Shown here: positions 8,504 through 17,566 of the stretch, piece by piece
Layout of the letters: every line of letters begins with the position of its first letter
Position numbering within the stretch: position 1 is the stretch's first letter
Origin: RUG14199 sp964629225
GTDB lineage: Bacteria; Bacillota; Clostridia; Oscillospirales; CAG-272
NCBI GenBank assembly: GCA_964629225.1
Contig: CAZVQC010000015.1
Span: 1-47,161, forward strand
Reading direction: 5' to 3'
DNA length: 47,161 nt
Position numbers and translations under genes: made by a program
Notes under the pieces: model-generated
Database searches by the model: none
Seen by the model: the letters and a program-made list of their open reading frames with translations, nothing else
What the model was told of the DNA's origin: nothing

Positions 8504-8686
8504 TTTCCGTTTTCTCTCCTTGTTTTTGCTTTGCCTTTCGCACCGAAAACCGATAAGAGCCCTATTTTCGGCATTTTTGAGGCGAGTAAGGGAAATACCT
8601 TCATTAGAACAAAAAAGCCCCGAATATCGTCTTGCAAGGCCCTTACAGACGATTTTGAAGTGGCATCGGCGGCCGATATCAATATA

Positions 8687-10534
8687 TCAGGTCATGCCGC
8701 TTACGATCCTTCTCAGTTTCACAAGATCCCTCGCCGTTATCTTGCCGTCACCGTCAAGATCGGCACTATCGGTTCTCAAAGCTCCGGTATCGCTAAGAAC
8801 GCCGCCGAGATACCGTCGGAACATCAAAACATCCCTTGAGGTGACCCTGCCGTCACCGTCAACGTCCCCCTTTGTCACCGTCTCTTCTTCTAATCGGAGC
8901 GTTTCCACAGTCAACACCTCAAAGCACACAAGACACTCCTTGTGTCTCTCACCATCGGCGGTAGGTGTCGGCTCTCTGTCCACTATCCAATCTCCGGGCG
9001 TGTGAGGTATCAATGGTACGGCAACGTCTTCGCGGGAGAGCCATATCTCCCCATTCTCATCGGAAAAGCACTGACCGCACTCCCGGCAAAAATAGTGCTC
9101 AACGTTGCCCTTCTCGGCGCAGGTGGAAGGTTGCGCATCGACCTTTGCGGCAGAGTGGACGTGTCCCCCCTCAATACCGTTTCCCGTCACTTTGAAGGTG
9201 AGTTTCCCGTTTTCAATTGAGAGAACTTCAACTTCTACATTTGCAGAAAGATACTGAGACTCCCCCACTCCGAGGGCAGCATCGCTCTTTGTGGCATAGT
9301 TGCCTCCAAGCACCTCATAGTTCCAGTAGGATCCCGATGTATTAAGATTGTTCGGGAACTTGGTGTCCCTGTCAACAAGAAAACATACGAGACCGGACTT
9401 CAAAGTCAGCCCCTTGACGAGGGCTCCATCCGCATTGTAGACTTCCTTGTTCTGACTGTCATATCTGTTCGCACTGCTTTCGAAATCACGGTACTCAAGA
9501 TATGCGGTCTTAAGTCCCCCCCGAAGTTCTATCTTGCAACAGATCACTCCGTTTTCCGTGCCGTCAGAGGTGACGTTGACACTGTAAGTTCCGGGCGCGC
9601 GGATCTTGAGAACGTTCTCATCTCCTATCCAGCCGAGAGCCTCACGCTCCTTTGAGGAAATATATTGGGGAACGGGAGATATCGCCTTCGCCATAGCCGA
9701 CATATAGTAGACTCGGGAGTTTGTCTCGCTTCTGTACAGATCCTTAAGACCGAATATGTGGCCTGTCTCGTGAACGGCAGTCTTAAGACTGGCAAACTGA
9801 GCACCGTTCTTGTCGGAATACAGATAGCCGAAATTGGCTGTGAACTGAAGATACTGACCGCTTTTTATTTCCGTATTCCCGTCGGTGACGGTGACCCCGT
9901 TGTAAAAGTCTTGGTAGTTCCAAAGACAGTCGCTCCAGGACACGCTGTATTGATCCGAGTATTTGTATATCACGGTAAGGCTGTCGATGTAGCCGTCTCC
10001 GTTTTTGTCAAGGTCATGGTAAGAAAAGGCCTCATTCCCGCGGACATCACATATCGGCGCACCGTTTTCGATGGCGAAATTGACGGCATATGACCAGTCG
10101 GCCTTAAGTTCGTACATCCTCATGGCGTACTCATCGGGGGAGTACCCCTCTGAGCCCGCACTGTCCTCGGAACAGTAATAACCGCGGCGGTGACTCAAAG
10201 TAAGGGAGCCTCCGTCCACATCAAAAAGGTAGGCGTTCTGTATCTTCACCTTCCCGAATGATGCTCGCTCATAGTAATCTCTCACCGAGTAGTCGGCGGT
10301 GATATAGCTGTTTTCCACCACGTCTCTCACAGCGGTCTTGCCGCCGCATACGTCGTCAATAAATTCGCTTTCTCCGTCGAACTTCACAAACACAACGAGA
10401 TTTGTGAAATTGGAAGTTTCCTTTGCCGCCTCACCGTCCACCGCACCGAAAATGACGGAGTGCGTGTTCAAAAACAACGTAGCAAAAAGAACCCACCCGA
10501 CAAAAGCTCTGATAATTTCTTTCTTTTTCCCCAT
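8687..10534 (-). CDS. Secreted M6-type metallopeptidase with C-terminal dockerin
   Basis: A 615-residue exported protein. Residues 1-31 are a signal peptide (MGKKKEIIRAF...). The peptidase domain contains the zinc motif HETGH at 255-259, followed by GLKDLY as in immune-inhibitor-A/M6 enzymes. A Ca-like DLDKNGDGYIDS loop lies at about 175-186. A Cys/His-rich repeat region (HYFCRECGQCF, HKECLVCFE) precedes a C-terminal type I dockerin with two repeats, GDVDGDGRVTSRDVLMFRRYL and ADLDGDGKITARDLVKLRRI. The dockerin implies docking to a cohesin on a surface scaffold. The promoter at 10572-10600 rules out longer upstream starts. The ATG at 10534 has GGAGG, but 14 bases away. An ATG at 10555 would be nearly leaderless. 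Confidence 0.88.
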   Translation of the reverse strand: MGKKKEIIRAFVGWVLFATLFLNTHSVIFGAVDGEAAKETSNFTNLVVFVKFDGESEFIDDVCGGKTAVRDVVENSYITADYSVRDYYERASFGKVKIQNAYLFDVDGGSLTLSHRRGYYCSEDSAGSEGYSPDEYAMRMYELKADWSYAVNFAIENGAPICDVRGNEAFSYHDLDKNGDGYIDSLTVIYKYSDQYSVSWSDCLWNYQDFYNGVTVTDGNTEIKSGQYLQFTANFGYLYSDKNGAQFASLKTAVHETGHIFGLKDLYRSETNSRVYYMSAMAKAISPVPQYISSKEREALGWIGDENVLKIRAPGTYSVNVTSDGTENGVICCKIELRGGLKTAYLEYRDFESSANRYDSQNKEVYNADGALVKGLTLKSGLVCFLVDRDTKFPNNLNTSGSYWNYEVLGGNYATKSDAALGVGESQYLSANVEVEVLSIENGKLTFKVTGNGIEGGHVHSAAKVDAQPSTCAEKGNVEHYFCRECGQCFSDENGEIWLSREDVAVPLIPHTPGDWIVDREPTPTADGERHKECLVCFEVLTVETLRLEEETVTKGDVDGDGRVTSRDVLMFRRYLGGVLSDTGALRTDSADLDGDGKITARDLVKLRRIVSGMT

Positions 10535-10571
10535 TCGGTCACCGGAAACCTCCATATTATTCTCACAGCCG

Positions 10572-10600
10572 ATTATACCGTATTTTTTTGAATAATGCAA
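10572..10600 (-). promoter_or_regulatory. Promoter of the M6-type peptidase
   Basis: On the minus strand TTGCAT (10595-10600) and TATAAT (10572-10577) are 17 bases apart. The expected start is near 10565, only about 30 bases before the ATG at 10534. The 10601-10813 stretch between this promoter and the prsW control region holds no gene I can support. Confidence 0.65.
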
Positions 10601-10813
10601 CGCTTTTTCATGGCTTTGAGAAATTAGAAGTCCTTCAAAACACATGACGGAATAGTACCGGATGAAAGAATACCGGAAACACGACCGTGTCCGAAAAATG
10701 AGTTCATTTCGGCAAACAGAATGACATACTGACATAAGCCGCTGCAAATCAGAGCCCGATGCCGACTGTAACCGAGACACGTTCAACAGTTAAGATCTTC
10801 ACCGGTTTTCGTC

Positions 10814-10840
10814 ATCGCCAGATTAGGATAATATGGCGAT
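10814..10840 (+). promoter_or_regulatory. Inverted repeat beside the prsW promoter (possible operator)
   Basis: ATCGCCA (10814-10820) and its complement TGGCGAT (10834-10840) flank 13 bases, ending five bases before the -35 hexamer of prsW. The position suits an activator or repressor site, but no regulator can be named. Confidence 0.3.
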
Positions 10841-10845
10841 CCCGG

Positions 10846-10874
10846 TTGACTTTTGCCGGATGTTATGATACAAT
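10846..10874 (+). promoter_or_regulatory. Promoter of the prsW-like gene
   Basis: TTGACT (10846-10851) and TACAAT (10869-10874) are separated by 17 bases. The leader of about 85 bases before the ATG at 10967 is AT-rich. Confidence 0.65.
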
Positions 10875-10966
10875 GATCAACATGAATTTTAAGTTAGTTA
10901 ATTCTGTCAAAAAAAATGTTTTTATTCCGCAAAACATAAAATTGAAATACTAAGCGAGATGCGATC

Positions 10967-11959
10967 ATGACGGTACTCTTGACCTGTGCGGCACTGCTGC
11001 CTGCAGTGGTGCTTCTTATCTACATCTACATAAAAGACCGTGTCGAAAAAGAACCTATCGGACTTCTTTTGACTCTCTTCGCTTTGGGAGCGGTCATATG
11101 TCTCCCTGCGGCTCTTATTGAGGAGATCTTTTCGGTGGTGATCGATGGGGTCTTTTCGACCTTTGCTTACGACATCGGCGGATCACTCTATTTGATGAGC
11201 GGCACAAACAAACTCTACGTTTTCGTAAGCAACTTTATCGGCGTGGCACTGGTGGAGGAGGGGCTCAAATTCTTGATCTTGATTCTTGTGACTAGGAAGA
11301 ACAAGAACTTCAACAGTCTGTTTGACGGGATCATCTACTCCGTGTTCGTCTCCCTTGGCTTCGCCGCATTGGAAAACGTGCTGTATGTGCTTGGAAACGG
11401 CTTCGTTAACGCCGTAGCAAGAGCAATAAGCGCAGTTCCGGCACATATGTTCTTTGCTGTTATCATGGGCTGCTTCTACAGTTATTGGCACATGTTTGAA
11501 AAAGCAAGGACAATAGAATGGGAACTTCACAGACAGGGCTACATCCCGTCGGTAAAGAACCGGTTCTCCGGCTCACGGTACTTGGTCCTAAGTATCCTTC
11601 TGGCCATCGCTGCCCACGGCTTCTATGACTATTGCTGCAGCATGGAAGAAACTATCTACTTCATTATCCTGATAGCGTTTTTGATCTTCCTCTATGTCGT
11701 CTGTTTTATGAACGTGAGAAGGTTCTCAAAGCGTGATACTATGGACCGGCCATGGATCGTCTTTCAACTTGTTAAAAAGCACCCCGTTTTGGCTTCGTAT
11801 CTTGTAGTCAATGAGAATGGCGAATTCGTCTTCAAAGTGCGTGACACAGCCGTTTCGACATTTCAAAGTGCTGCTTCCATGTCTCCGGGCACATTCCAAA
11901 GCGGTCCGTCTCAAAGTACATCTCAATATCAAGACTTTGATGACAGACCCAAGCCGTGA
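10967..11959 (+). CDS. PrsW-like intramembrane protease
   Basis: A 330-residue polytopic membrane protein of the PrsW family (CPBP-related glutamic-type proteases). In Bacillus PrsW cleaves anti-sigma factors; the target here is unknown. The family motifs are all visible: RVEKEPIG after the first helix, VALVEEGLKF with the paired catalytic Glu, FAALENVLYV, VPAHMFFAVIMG with the conserved His, and AAHGFYDY in the last conserved helix. About eight hydrophobic segments occupy residues 5-275. The last 55 residues are Ser/Gln/Pro-rich and probably disordered. No anti-sigma/sigma pair is adjacent. It has its own promoter and a terminator at 12000-12066. Confidence 0.87.
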   Translation: MTVLLTCAALLPAVVLLIYIYIKDRVEKEPIGLLLTLFALGAVICLPAALIEEIFSVVIDGVFSTFAYDIGGSLYLMSGTNKLYVFVSNFIGVALVEEGLKFLILILVTRKNKNFNSLFDGIIYSVFVSLGFAALENVLYVLGNGFVNAVARAISAVPAHMFFAVIMGCFYSYWHMFEKARTIEWELHRQGYIPSVKNRFSGSRYLVLSILLAIAAHGFYDYCCSMEETIYFIILIAFLIFLYVVCFMNVRRFSKRDTMDRPWIVFQLVKKHPVLASYLVVNENGEFVFKVRDTAVSTFQSAASMSPGTFQSGPSQSTSQYQDFDDRPKP

Positions 11960-11999
11960 TCCGACAGTTTTCCGACAAAAAACAGAACTTGGTAAAAAC

Positions 12000-12066
12000 A
12001 AAAGGTGACCGTATCTTACGTCCCGGCACGGGATCTCGGAGGTGTCACCTTTTTTATTCTGTCTAC
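12000..12066 (+). terminator. Terminator of the prsW-like gene
   Basis: AAAAGGTGAC pairs with GTCACCTTTT over a long loop that itself holds the small hairpin TCCCG-GCA-CGGGA (12021-12033). The second arm runs into TTTTTTATT. The remaining 12067-12212 stretch shows no supportable gene. Confidence 0.7.
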
Positions 12067-12212
12067 TACTATAAAATCGGCATATAGCAGACCGTCAAAC
12101 GGGTCATGACTCACCGATATTTTCCGAAAATGAAGACTTCGCCCAATTGGATTTGCTCCTCGTTTTGACGGCCCGGTCAAAACCTTTTTCCGAGCGCAAC
12201 GGCATCTCCGTT

Positions 12213-13649
12213 TCAATCATCGTCTTTTGCTTTGTCAGCCTCAGACAATCCGTCAAAAGGAACAAGACAATTGTGCATTTTGGCAAGGTCGTTTCTCACC
12301 TTACCGTAAACATAGCCCTCGGAGCGCATATATGCATTCCATCTGCGGTGTTCAAGTATTCTGAGAGCCCATCTATCCCTCTCATCACGGTCATCCGGTG
12401 CTTTATCGATGCCGGAAATACCGCATAGGGATTTCATCCTTCGATGGATAGCAGATGCCATTGAAGACTTGTAATTGTAGTCGAATCTCCAAAAGTCCTC
12501 TTCTTTACCCCACCTCATATGACGGGCAAGAGCTTCCCGCTCGATGTCCGATGAAAGAACAGTCTCTTCGGAAAATGAAGTCTTGATATCTCCGATAAAA
12601 CCAATGTCGTACTTTTGCCCCTTGTAATTCGCAATATCGGAAAGTGCTGATCTCTTTTCGGAATCTTCCACCACTGCCTGTATTCTCGGCATAAGTCCCC
12701 ACTGCAACAGAAGAGTGCGGAGCTTCATTGCAGTCGAAATATTCTTTTCGTCACTTCCCAGGGCAATAAAGACGTAAGTCGCAGGCGGAAGTTCTTTCAG
12801 TACCCTATCAAAAGCATCCGTATCCACATCTACCCCGGAGTGAACGTACAGTTCATATCTCGACTCACCCGGAATATCGCCCTTTCCACTGAATGCCGTA
12901 AGCTCGGGACAAGCAGAAGAAAACCGCGACTCTGCCATCGGGTCTGTATCAAAGGCATCGATACGCACCCGATATCCGTCCATTTGGCAAAACCAAGGAA
13001 GAGCCTTCAGCATTTCCGTACCGTGCCGTCCAAGGCCGAGGATCACCGCATTGATCTCTTTTTCCGCTCCGCCGTTATCAACAGCCGAGGAAAAGATCTC
13101 GCCGTATCCGTTCTCATATAAATTACGAAGTATCAGAGATCTGACCTCATTGACACGGCGCACCTTGATCTCAACGGGTCTTCCGTCATCTCCTCCGGCA
13201 TTTTGCAAAGTGTTAGCCAAAATGGCCTCTGCTTCCGACTGGATCGAGAAAACGAAAAGATCCGTATTCTTGCGATGTTTGAACACATCTATGATCTTGA
13301 CGGCAGACCTTTCGTTTTCCGTCTCATCTTCGCCTATCATAAAAAAGCACATACGGCTCTTGGAACTGTGAAATTTGAAATCGATACTTGAAATATCGTT
13401 CTTGAAACACACCGCTCCTATCATGTGGGCACGCTCCGTCATTTCAAAGAACTTTTCATCATCCTTGAAAACACCGAAAAAGACAAAGGATCTTTTTTTC
13501 GGATACGATTCGTAAAGGCTGTTTGCAAGTGCAAGTGACCTTTCGTTAAGCTCGGAAAAGATAAAAACATCCGATCTAAAATGGGTAAGATATCGCCAAT
13601 AAGCTGAAAGATTTTTGAAAAAGGAGAGGACAAAACCGAACGATGACCA
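12213..13649 (-). pseudogene. 5'-truncated NAD-binding (TrkA-N-like) / RyR-domain protein
   Basis: The open frame runs from just after a TAA at 13650-13652 to 12213. The first ATG is only at 13442. The 69 codons before that ATG still read like real protein: an aromatic SFFKNLSAYWRYLT, then SDVFIFSELNERSLALA, which resembles the edge of a Rossmann fold. They contain no ATG, GTG or TTG. The rest has a second Rossmann-like segment, NAVILGLGRHGTEMLKAL, and a C-terminal RyR domain (EHRRWNAYMRSEGY ... LVPFDGLSEADKAKDD). I infer a loss of the 5' part, probably membrane-spanning. A shortened 409-residue product from 13442 (weak ribosome site) is possible. Bacterial RyR proteins are thought to sense small ligands; the role here is unknown. 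Confidence 0.6.
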
Positions 13650-13656
13650 TTATTCA

Positions 13657-13839
13657 GTACTTTTCCGCGAAAAGCAATGCTTTTTTTGAACGCCATATGG
13701 CATTCCATTTTCGGGAAAGTACCGAAAAAAGGGTGACCGACTTTTGCAGCCTCCTCAAAGGGATGCAATACGTCGGTCACTTTGCATTACAGTGTTATTT
13801 CAAGCGAAGCCTCGGCTCACGGTCATTTCTGTTGACCGT
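13657..13839. repeat. Cluster of three inverted repeats between ftsZ and the RyR relic
   Basis: Three nested or adjacent inverted repeats fill this gap. An imperfect 23-base pair GTACTTTTCC... / ...GGGAAAGTAC lies at 13657-13722. A perfect 9-base GTGACCGAC / GTCGGTCAC, with inner TTGCA / TGCAA, lies at 13733-13780. A perfect 7-base ACGGTCA / TGACCGT lies at 13819-13839, just past the ftsZ stop. None has a U-tract on either strand, so they are not classical terminators. They lie where the missing 5' end of the RyR gene would be. Confidence 0.5.
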
Positions 13840-13857
13840 CACCTGTCCGCTTCTTCA

Positions 13858-15066
13858 TCAATACCTTCTTCCGAAATCGGGCATGCCGTATCCGCCGTAG
13901 CCCATGTTCATACCGCCGTCGCCGTTCATACCGCTGTTACGGTTCGGGTCGATCATGTCGGGAGCGGGAGTTCTGTCTTTTTTGAGCATTCCCATAAGCT
14001 CCTCGAAATCCGGGTCTTCCACCTCTTCGGACTCATCACTGTCAGCTTTATCTCCGTTTGCGGTCTTCTTGGAAGCCTTGGCAGCATTCTTCTGCTCCGC
14101 ATCCTCGTTCTTGTTCTCAAAGCCGGTTGCGATGATGGTAATGTCCATCTGATCCTCAAGTGCGGGATCGAACACGACTCCCCAGATGACGTTTGCATCC
14201 TCATGTGCCTCGGAAGCGATCATGTTGGAAGCAAGGTCGATCTCATCGATGCCGATATCGGGAGATGCGGTGATGCTGATAAGAATTCCCTTAGCGCCTG
14301 CGATGGAAGTTTCAAGCAGAGGGCTGGAGATAGCAGCCTTAGCCGCCAATTCGGCCTTGTCCTTACCGGTGGCACTTCCAAGACCCATGTGAGCGTAGCC
14401 CGCGTCCTTCATGACTGCGGTAACGTCGGCAAAGTCAAGGTTGATATAACCGGGGATATTGATAAGTTCGGAGATACTCTGGACGCCCTGTCTCAGAACG
14501 TCATCGGCAATCTCAAAAGCATTGACCATAGTAATGGGTCTGTCGGAGACCTGCTTGAGTCTCTCGTTGGGGATGATAACAAGAGAATCGACGAACTGTC
14601 TGAGTTCGGCAATACCTGTCTCGGCCTGTGTCATTCTGCGCTTTCCTTCAAATGCGAAAGGCTTTGTGACGATACCTACCGTGAGGATGCCAAGCTCATG
14701 AGCGATGCGAGCGACAACAGGTGCGGCTCCGGTACCGGTTCCGCCTCCCATACCTGCCGTTACGAAGACCATATCGGCTCCGCTGATGGCATTCTTGATC
14801 TCCTCGATGCTCTCCTCGGCACTGAGTGCGCCCACCTCGGGGTTGGCGCCTGCACCGTGGCCCTTGGTTATCTTCTCGCCTATCGGTATCTTATTGGTAG
14901 CATTGGAATGAAGCAGGGGCATCTTATCGGTATTGATCACGATGAAATCAACGCCCTTGACGTTAGAAACGATCATGTGGTTGACAGCATTGTTTCCGCC
15001 GCCGCCGACTCCTATGACTTTTATGTTCACTCCGCTGGAAATGTTGTCATCAAGTTCAAAAGGCAT
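13858..15066 (-). CDS. ftsZ: Cell division GTPase FtsZ
   Basis: The tubulin homologue that forms the cytokinetic ring. At 402 residues it starts MPFELDDNISSGVNIKVIGVGGGGNNAVNHM. The tubulin signature FVTAGMGGGTGTGAAPVVA, the T7 region with the catalytic NIPGYINLDFADV, and an acidic/Lys-rich linker (about 310-365) follow. The tail ends GYGMPDFGRRY, which fits only loosely the usual D.P.F.(R/K)(R/N)R anchor peptide that binds FtsA or SepF. The ATG at 15066 has GGAGG eight bases upstream; longer in-frame starts lack this. It is last in the dcw cluster, 291 bases from ftsQ, with its own promoter at 15168-15196. No ftsA lies between them. Confidence 0.97.
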   Translation of the reverse strand: MPFELDDNISSGVNIKVIGVGGGGNNAVNHMIVSNVKGVDFIVINTDKMPLLHSNATNKIPIGEKITKGHGAGANPEVGALSAEESIEEIKNAISGADMVFVTAGMGGGTGTGAAPVVARIAHELGILTVGIVTKPFAFEGKRRMTQAETGIAELRQFVDSLVIIPNERLKQVSDRPITMVNAFEIADDVLRQGVQSISELINIPGYINLDFADVTAVMKDAGYAHMGLGSATGKDKAELAAKAAISSPLLETSIAGAKGILISITASPDIGIDEIDLASNMIASEAHEDANVIWGVVFDPALEDQMDITIIATGFENKNEDAEQKNAAKASKKTANGDKADSDESEEVEDPDFEELMGMLKKDRTPAPDMIDPNRNSGMNGDGGMNMGYGGYGMPDFGRRY

Positions 15067-15167
15067 TTTTGTGTCCTCCGTCGTTATGTAATGATTGTTA
15101 GTTTCTGTTCTTCTCAAGTCATTTTCCGCTTTTGTAATAGGAAGTGCGAAAACAAACTTCATTTATT

Positions 15168-15196
15168 ATGATATACTGTTTTTTCGGCAATTTCAA
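15168..15196 (-). promoter_or_regulatory. Promoter of ftsZ
   Basis: On the minus strand TTGAAA (15191-15196) and TATCAT (15168-15173) are 17 bases apart, giving a leader of about 95 bases. The rest of the AT-rich ftsQ-ftsZ gap (15197-15357) has only a weak hairpin and no gene. Confidence 0.55.
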
Positions 15197-15357
15197 GATG
15201 TTAGCGAAAGTTTTTGCACCAAATTGGAGAAAAAAAGTAAATTTTTTTCGTTAACTACCAGTTATTGGCATTTTTTAGGTTTTTTGTCGTTTGACTAATT
15301 AGACGCACACTCAAACATCGACTTTTCAGCAACTGCAAAAGTTTTTTTGAAACGTTT

Positions 15358-16362
15358 TTACTCCACCTCAAGCTGATTGTCGATAATAACACTGCTTTTT
15401 GAGGTATCTCTCAGGTCCACCGACGCCTTGTTTTCGTTATTGAACAGCTCGTCCTTGAGTATTGCGGAGGCGAGCCGGATCTTCACATCCATATCCTCCT
15501 GGGTGCCGAATTCAAGTTTGATACGATGCTCCGACGCCATGTAAAGATCGAAGTCGTCGGTAAGATCCACTGAGGTTATCTTTTCCTTAAGGTCCGAGTC
15601 ATTGAGCAACGTCACGGTGTTCTCTAGATATCGCTGTGCCCTCTCGCTTCTGAGCGTTATCTTTTCTCCCGCAACGGCGTTCGATACCGCCTGCAGCTTC
15701 AGCTTTATCATCCCGGCACCGTAAGCCTCACTCTCGTCGATCCTCTCAAGCAATCTAAGAGAGTCCGACACGCCGTAACAGACTCCGTAGATATCCGCAT
15801 AGTAGGTGGGTGCCTCCTCGGTGATATCTATCTTCAGCTTGTCCGGAACCGTCCTGTCAAAGTCCGTGCTTGCCACAAGGGGGCAATAGAATTTGATCCT
15901 GTTTCCCACCTTGACGGAGCTGAAGGAGAACAGGTTGTCCCCGTTTTCGAGCCCCGTTGCCTCCAATATCTCCTCGGATGAGTAGCTTGAAGAACCCGTT
16001 ATATCCACGTTTTTGACCTTGAAAAAGAGCTTGTACACTGCCGTAAAGAGCACCGTCACCGACAGTAACATAATAACTGCGGTGCCTGCCACCCTTTTGA
16101 ATTTTTGAAGCCTTCGATTCCTCTTTGCTTCCTTTTTCCATTTCGTGCGTATCTTGGCAAGTTCCGCTTTTTTTCGTTTTTTTACCGTATCCGGAGTGTT
16201 GTCATAGAAATACGATCCGGTCTCTTTTCCGAAAGGGGTGATGACCCGTGTGGCAGTCCTTTCGGTCCGAACGCTCTTTTTGTACTTTTCCGTATTCCAG
16301 TTACTGTTACCGGTGGAATAGGGATCTCTCGTTTTAGTTCCGCTTCTTCCGTCGGACGCCAC
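15358..16362 (-). CDS. ftsQ: Cell division protein FtsQ/DivIB
   Basis: A bitopic divisome protein that, with FtsL and DivIC/FtsB, regulates septal synthesis. A basic cytoplasmic tail of about 90 residues is followed by one membrane helix at about 91-110. The extracellular POTRA domain comes next, opening FFKVKNVDITGSSSYSSEEILEATGL, then the FtsQ beta domain. Of two GTG starts, the one at 16362 has AAAGGGGG eight bases upstream. That at 16371 has the same G-run directly abutting it, so I chose the shorter. It ends without a clear terminator and is followed by the ftsZ promoter region. The POTRA motif and position between murG and ftsZ make the call firm. Confidence 0.9.
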   Translation of the reverse strand: MASDGRSGTKTRDPYSTGNSNWNTEKYKKSVRTERTATRVITPFGKETGSYFYDNTPDTVKKRKKAELAKIRTKWKKEAKRNRRLQKFKRVAGTAVIMLLSVTVLFTAVYKLFFKVKNVDITGSSSYSSEEILEATGLENGDNLFSFSSVKVGNRIKFYCPLVASTDFDRTVPDKLKIDITEEAPTYYADIYGVCYGVSDSLRLLERIDESEAYGAGMIKLKLQAVSNAVAGEKITLRSERAQRYLENTVTLLNDSDLKEKITSVDLTDDFDLYMASEHRIKLEFGTQEDMDVKIRLASAILKDELFNNENKASVDLRDTSKSSVIIDNQLEVE

Positions 16363-16395
16363 CTTTTGCACCCCCTTTCGATGTTTTGATATGTT

Positions 16396-17544
16396 TTATC
16401 TCAGTTTTCTGTTGACTATCTTCTTACTTTCCGCAACCATTTTGCAGATATCCTCATAGATCAGCCTGTTTGCATCCTTCACCGCGAACGCCTTCACAGC
16501 CTTTTCCATTGCATCTCTCTCACCGTCACCCGCTTTTGATAAAAGGTGGGATATCTTACTTACTATATCCGACTGATCAATGCCGTTTTCCTCATAGACC
16601 AATGCCGCTCCGGCATCGGCAAGGACACTTGCGTTCTTGAACTGGTGATTGTTGGTTACGTTTGGCGAGGGGATGAACAGTGCGCACTTCCCTGCCGCCG
16701 CTATCTCCGACACCGTCATTGCCCCTGCACGGCACACAGTAAGGTCGGATGCCGCCATACAGACCGGCATATCGTAGATGTACTCCGCAAGTCGAATATT
16801 ATCACACTTATCAAGTCCGAGTGAATCGAACTGCGCCTTGACCTTCTCATAGGAGGACGCTCCCGTTGCGTGAACGTGGTAGATCTCAGGGTGTTTTGAC
16901 ACCACCTCATTCATCACCTTCAGCATCATCTCATTGACTTTTTCCGCACCGAGACTTCCTCCGTAGGACAGGAGAACGTATTCGTATTTTCCGTCAAGTC
17001 CCAGTTTTTCAAGAGCCTGATTCTTTGAAAACTCCGCAAACTGAGTCCTCAGTGGATTTCCAACGTGAAGGAGTTTTTCCTTTTCACGAAGGGCCTCTCC
17101 CGTCTTTTCAAAATTGAGCCATATGCGATCGACCTTTCCGGCGAGCATCCGAACCGCCACTCCCGGAACTGCGTTCGACTCATGGAGGGCTGTGGGTATC
17201 TGCATCTCGGAGGCAGCTTTCACCACCGGCCAGCAAACGTATCCCCCGGTACCGATGACGATATCCGGTTTGAACTCACGAATGAGTTTTTTTGCTTTCA
17301 TGGGAGACGTCAGCGCATAATATGCGGTCTTGATATTCTCCGGAGACAAGCTGCGACGTATCCCTCGGATCTCGATATGGTGGACCTTGTATCCCGCCTT
17401 CGGCACCAATTTGTTCTCGATACCTCGGGACGTTCCAACGTATTCTATCACGCTGTCGGGATCGTTTCTTTTTATCGTGTCGGCTATGGCAAGCGCGGGA
17501 TTGACGTGACCGCCTGTGCCTCCGCCCGTTATAAGAACTCTCAT
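16396..17544 (-). CDS. murG: MurG, lipid II-forming N-acetylglucosaminyltransferase
   Basis: Adds GlcNAc from UDP-GlcNAc to lipid I on the inner membrane face, giving lipid II. The 382-residue GT-B enzyme shows the N-terminal GGGTGGHVNPALAIA loop, HESNAVPG, the second G-loop SYGGSLGA, and the UDP-GlcNAc-binding CRAGAMTVSEIAAAG followed by PSPNVTNNHQFKNA. The ATG has AAGGAG eight bases upstream. It lies 22 bases after ftsW and 33 bases before ftsQ. Most Firmicutes place murB or murA next to it; neither is here. Confidence 0.96.
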   Translation of the reverse strand: MRVLITGGGTGGHVNPALAIADTIKRNDPDSVIEYVGTSRGIENKLVPKAGYKVHHIEIRGIRRSLSPENIKTAYYALTSPMKAKKLIREFKPDIVIGTGGYVCWPVVKAASEMQIPTALHESNAVPGVAVRMLAGKVDRIWLNFEKTGEALREKEKLLHVGNPLRTQFAEFSKNQALEKLGLDGKYEYVLLSYGGSLGAEKVNEMMLKVMNEVVSKHPEIYHVHATGASSYEKVKAQFDSLGLDKCDNIRLAEYIYDMPVCMAASDLTVCRAGAMTVSEIAAAGKCALFIPSPNVTNNHQFKNASVLADAGAALVYEENGIDQSDIVSKISHLLSKAGDGERDAMEKAVKAFAVKDANRLIYEDICKMVAESKKIVNRKLR

Positions 17545-17566
17545 TGGATGATCTCCTTATTATGTT

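Noticed and set aside
8500..8682. 60-codon frame overlapping the nitroreductase start by ATGA
   Set aside because: The overlap looks like coupling, but it starts with TTG without a ribosome site directly after the peptidase stop and matches no family I know.
13439..13780. 113-codon minus-strand frame beside the RyR relic
   Set aside because: It is in a different frame from the protein-like stretch and runs through the inverted repeats; the better frame is the one continuous with the RyR gene.
13744..15171. 475-codon open frame on the plus strand opposite ftsZ
   Set aside because: It mirrors ftsZ, has no ribosome site at its start and no recognisable domain; codon bias of ftsZ on the other strand keeps the frame open.
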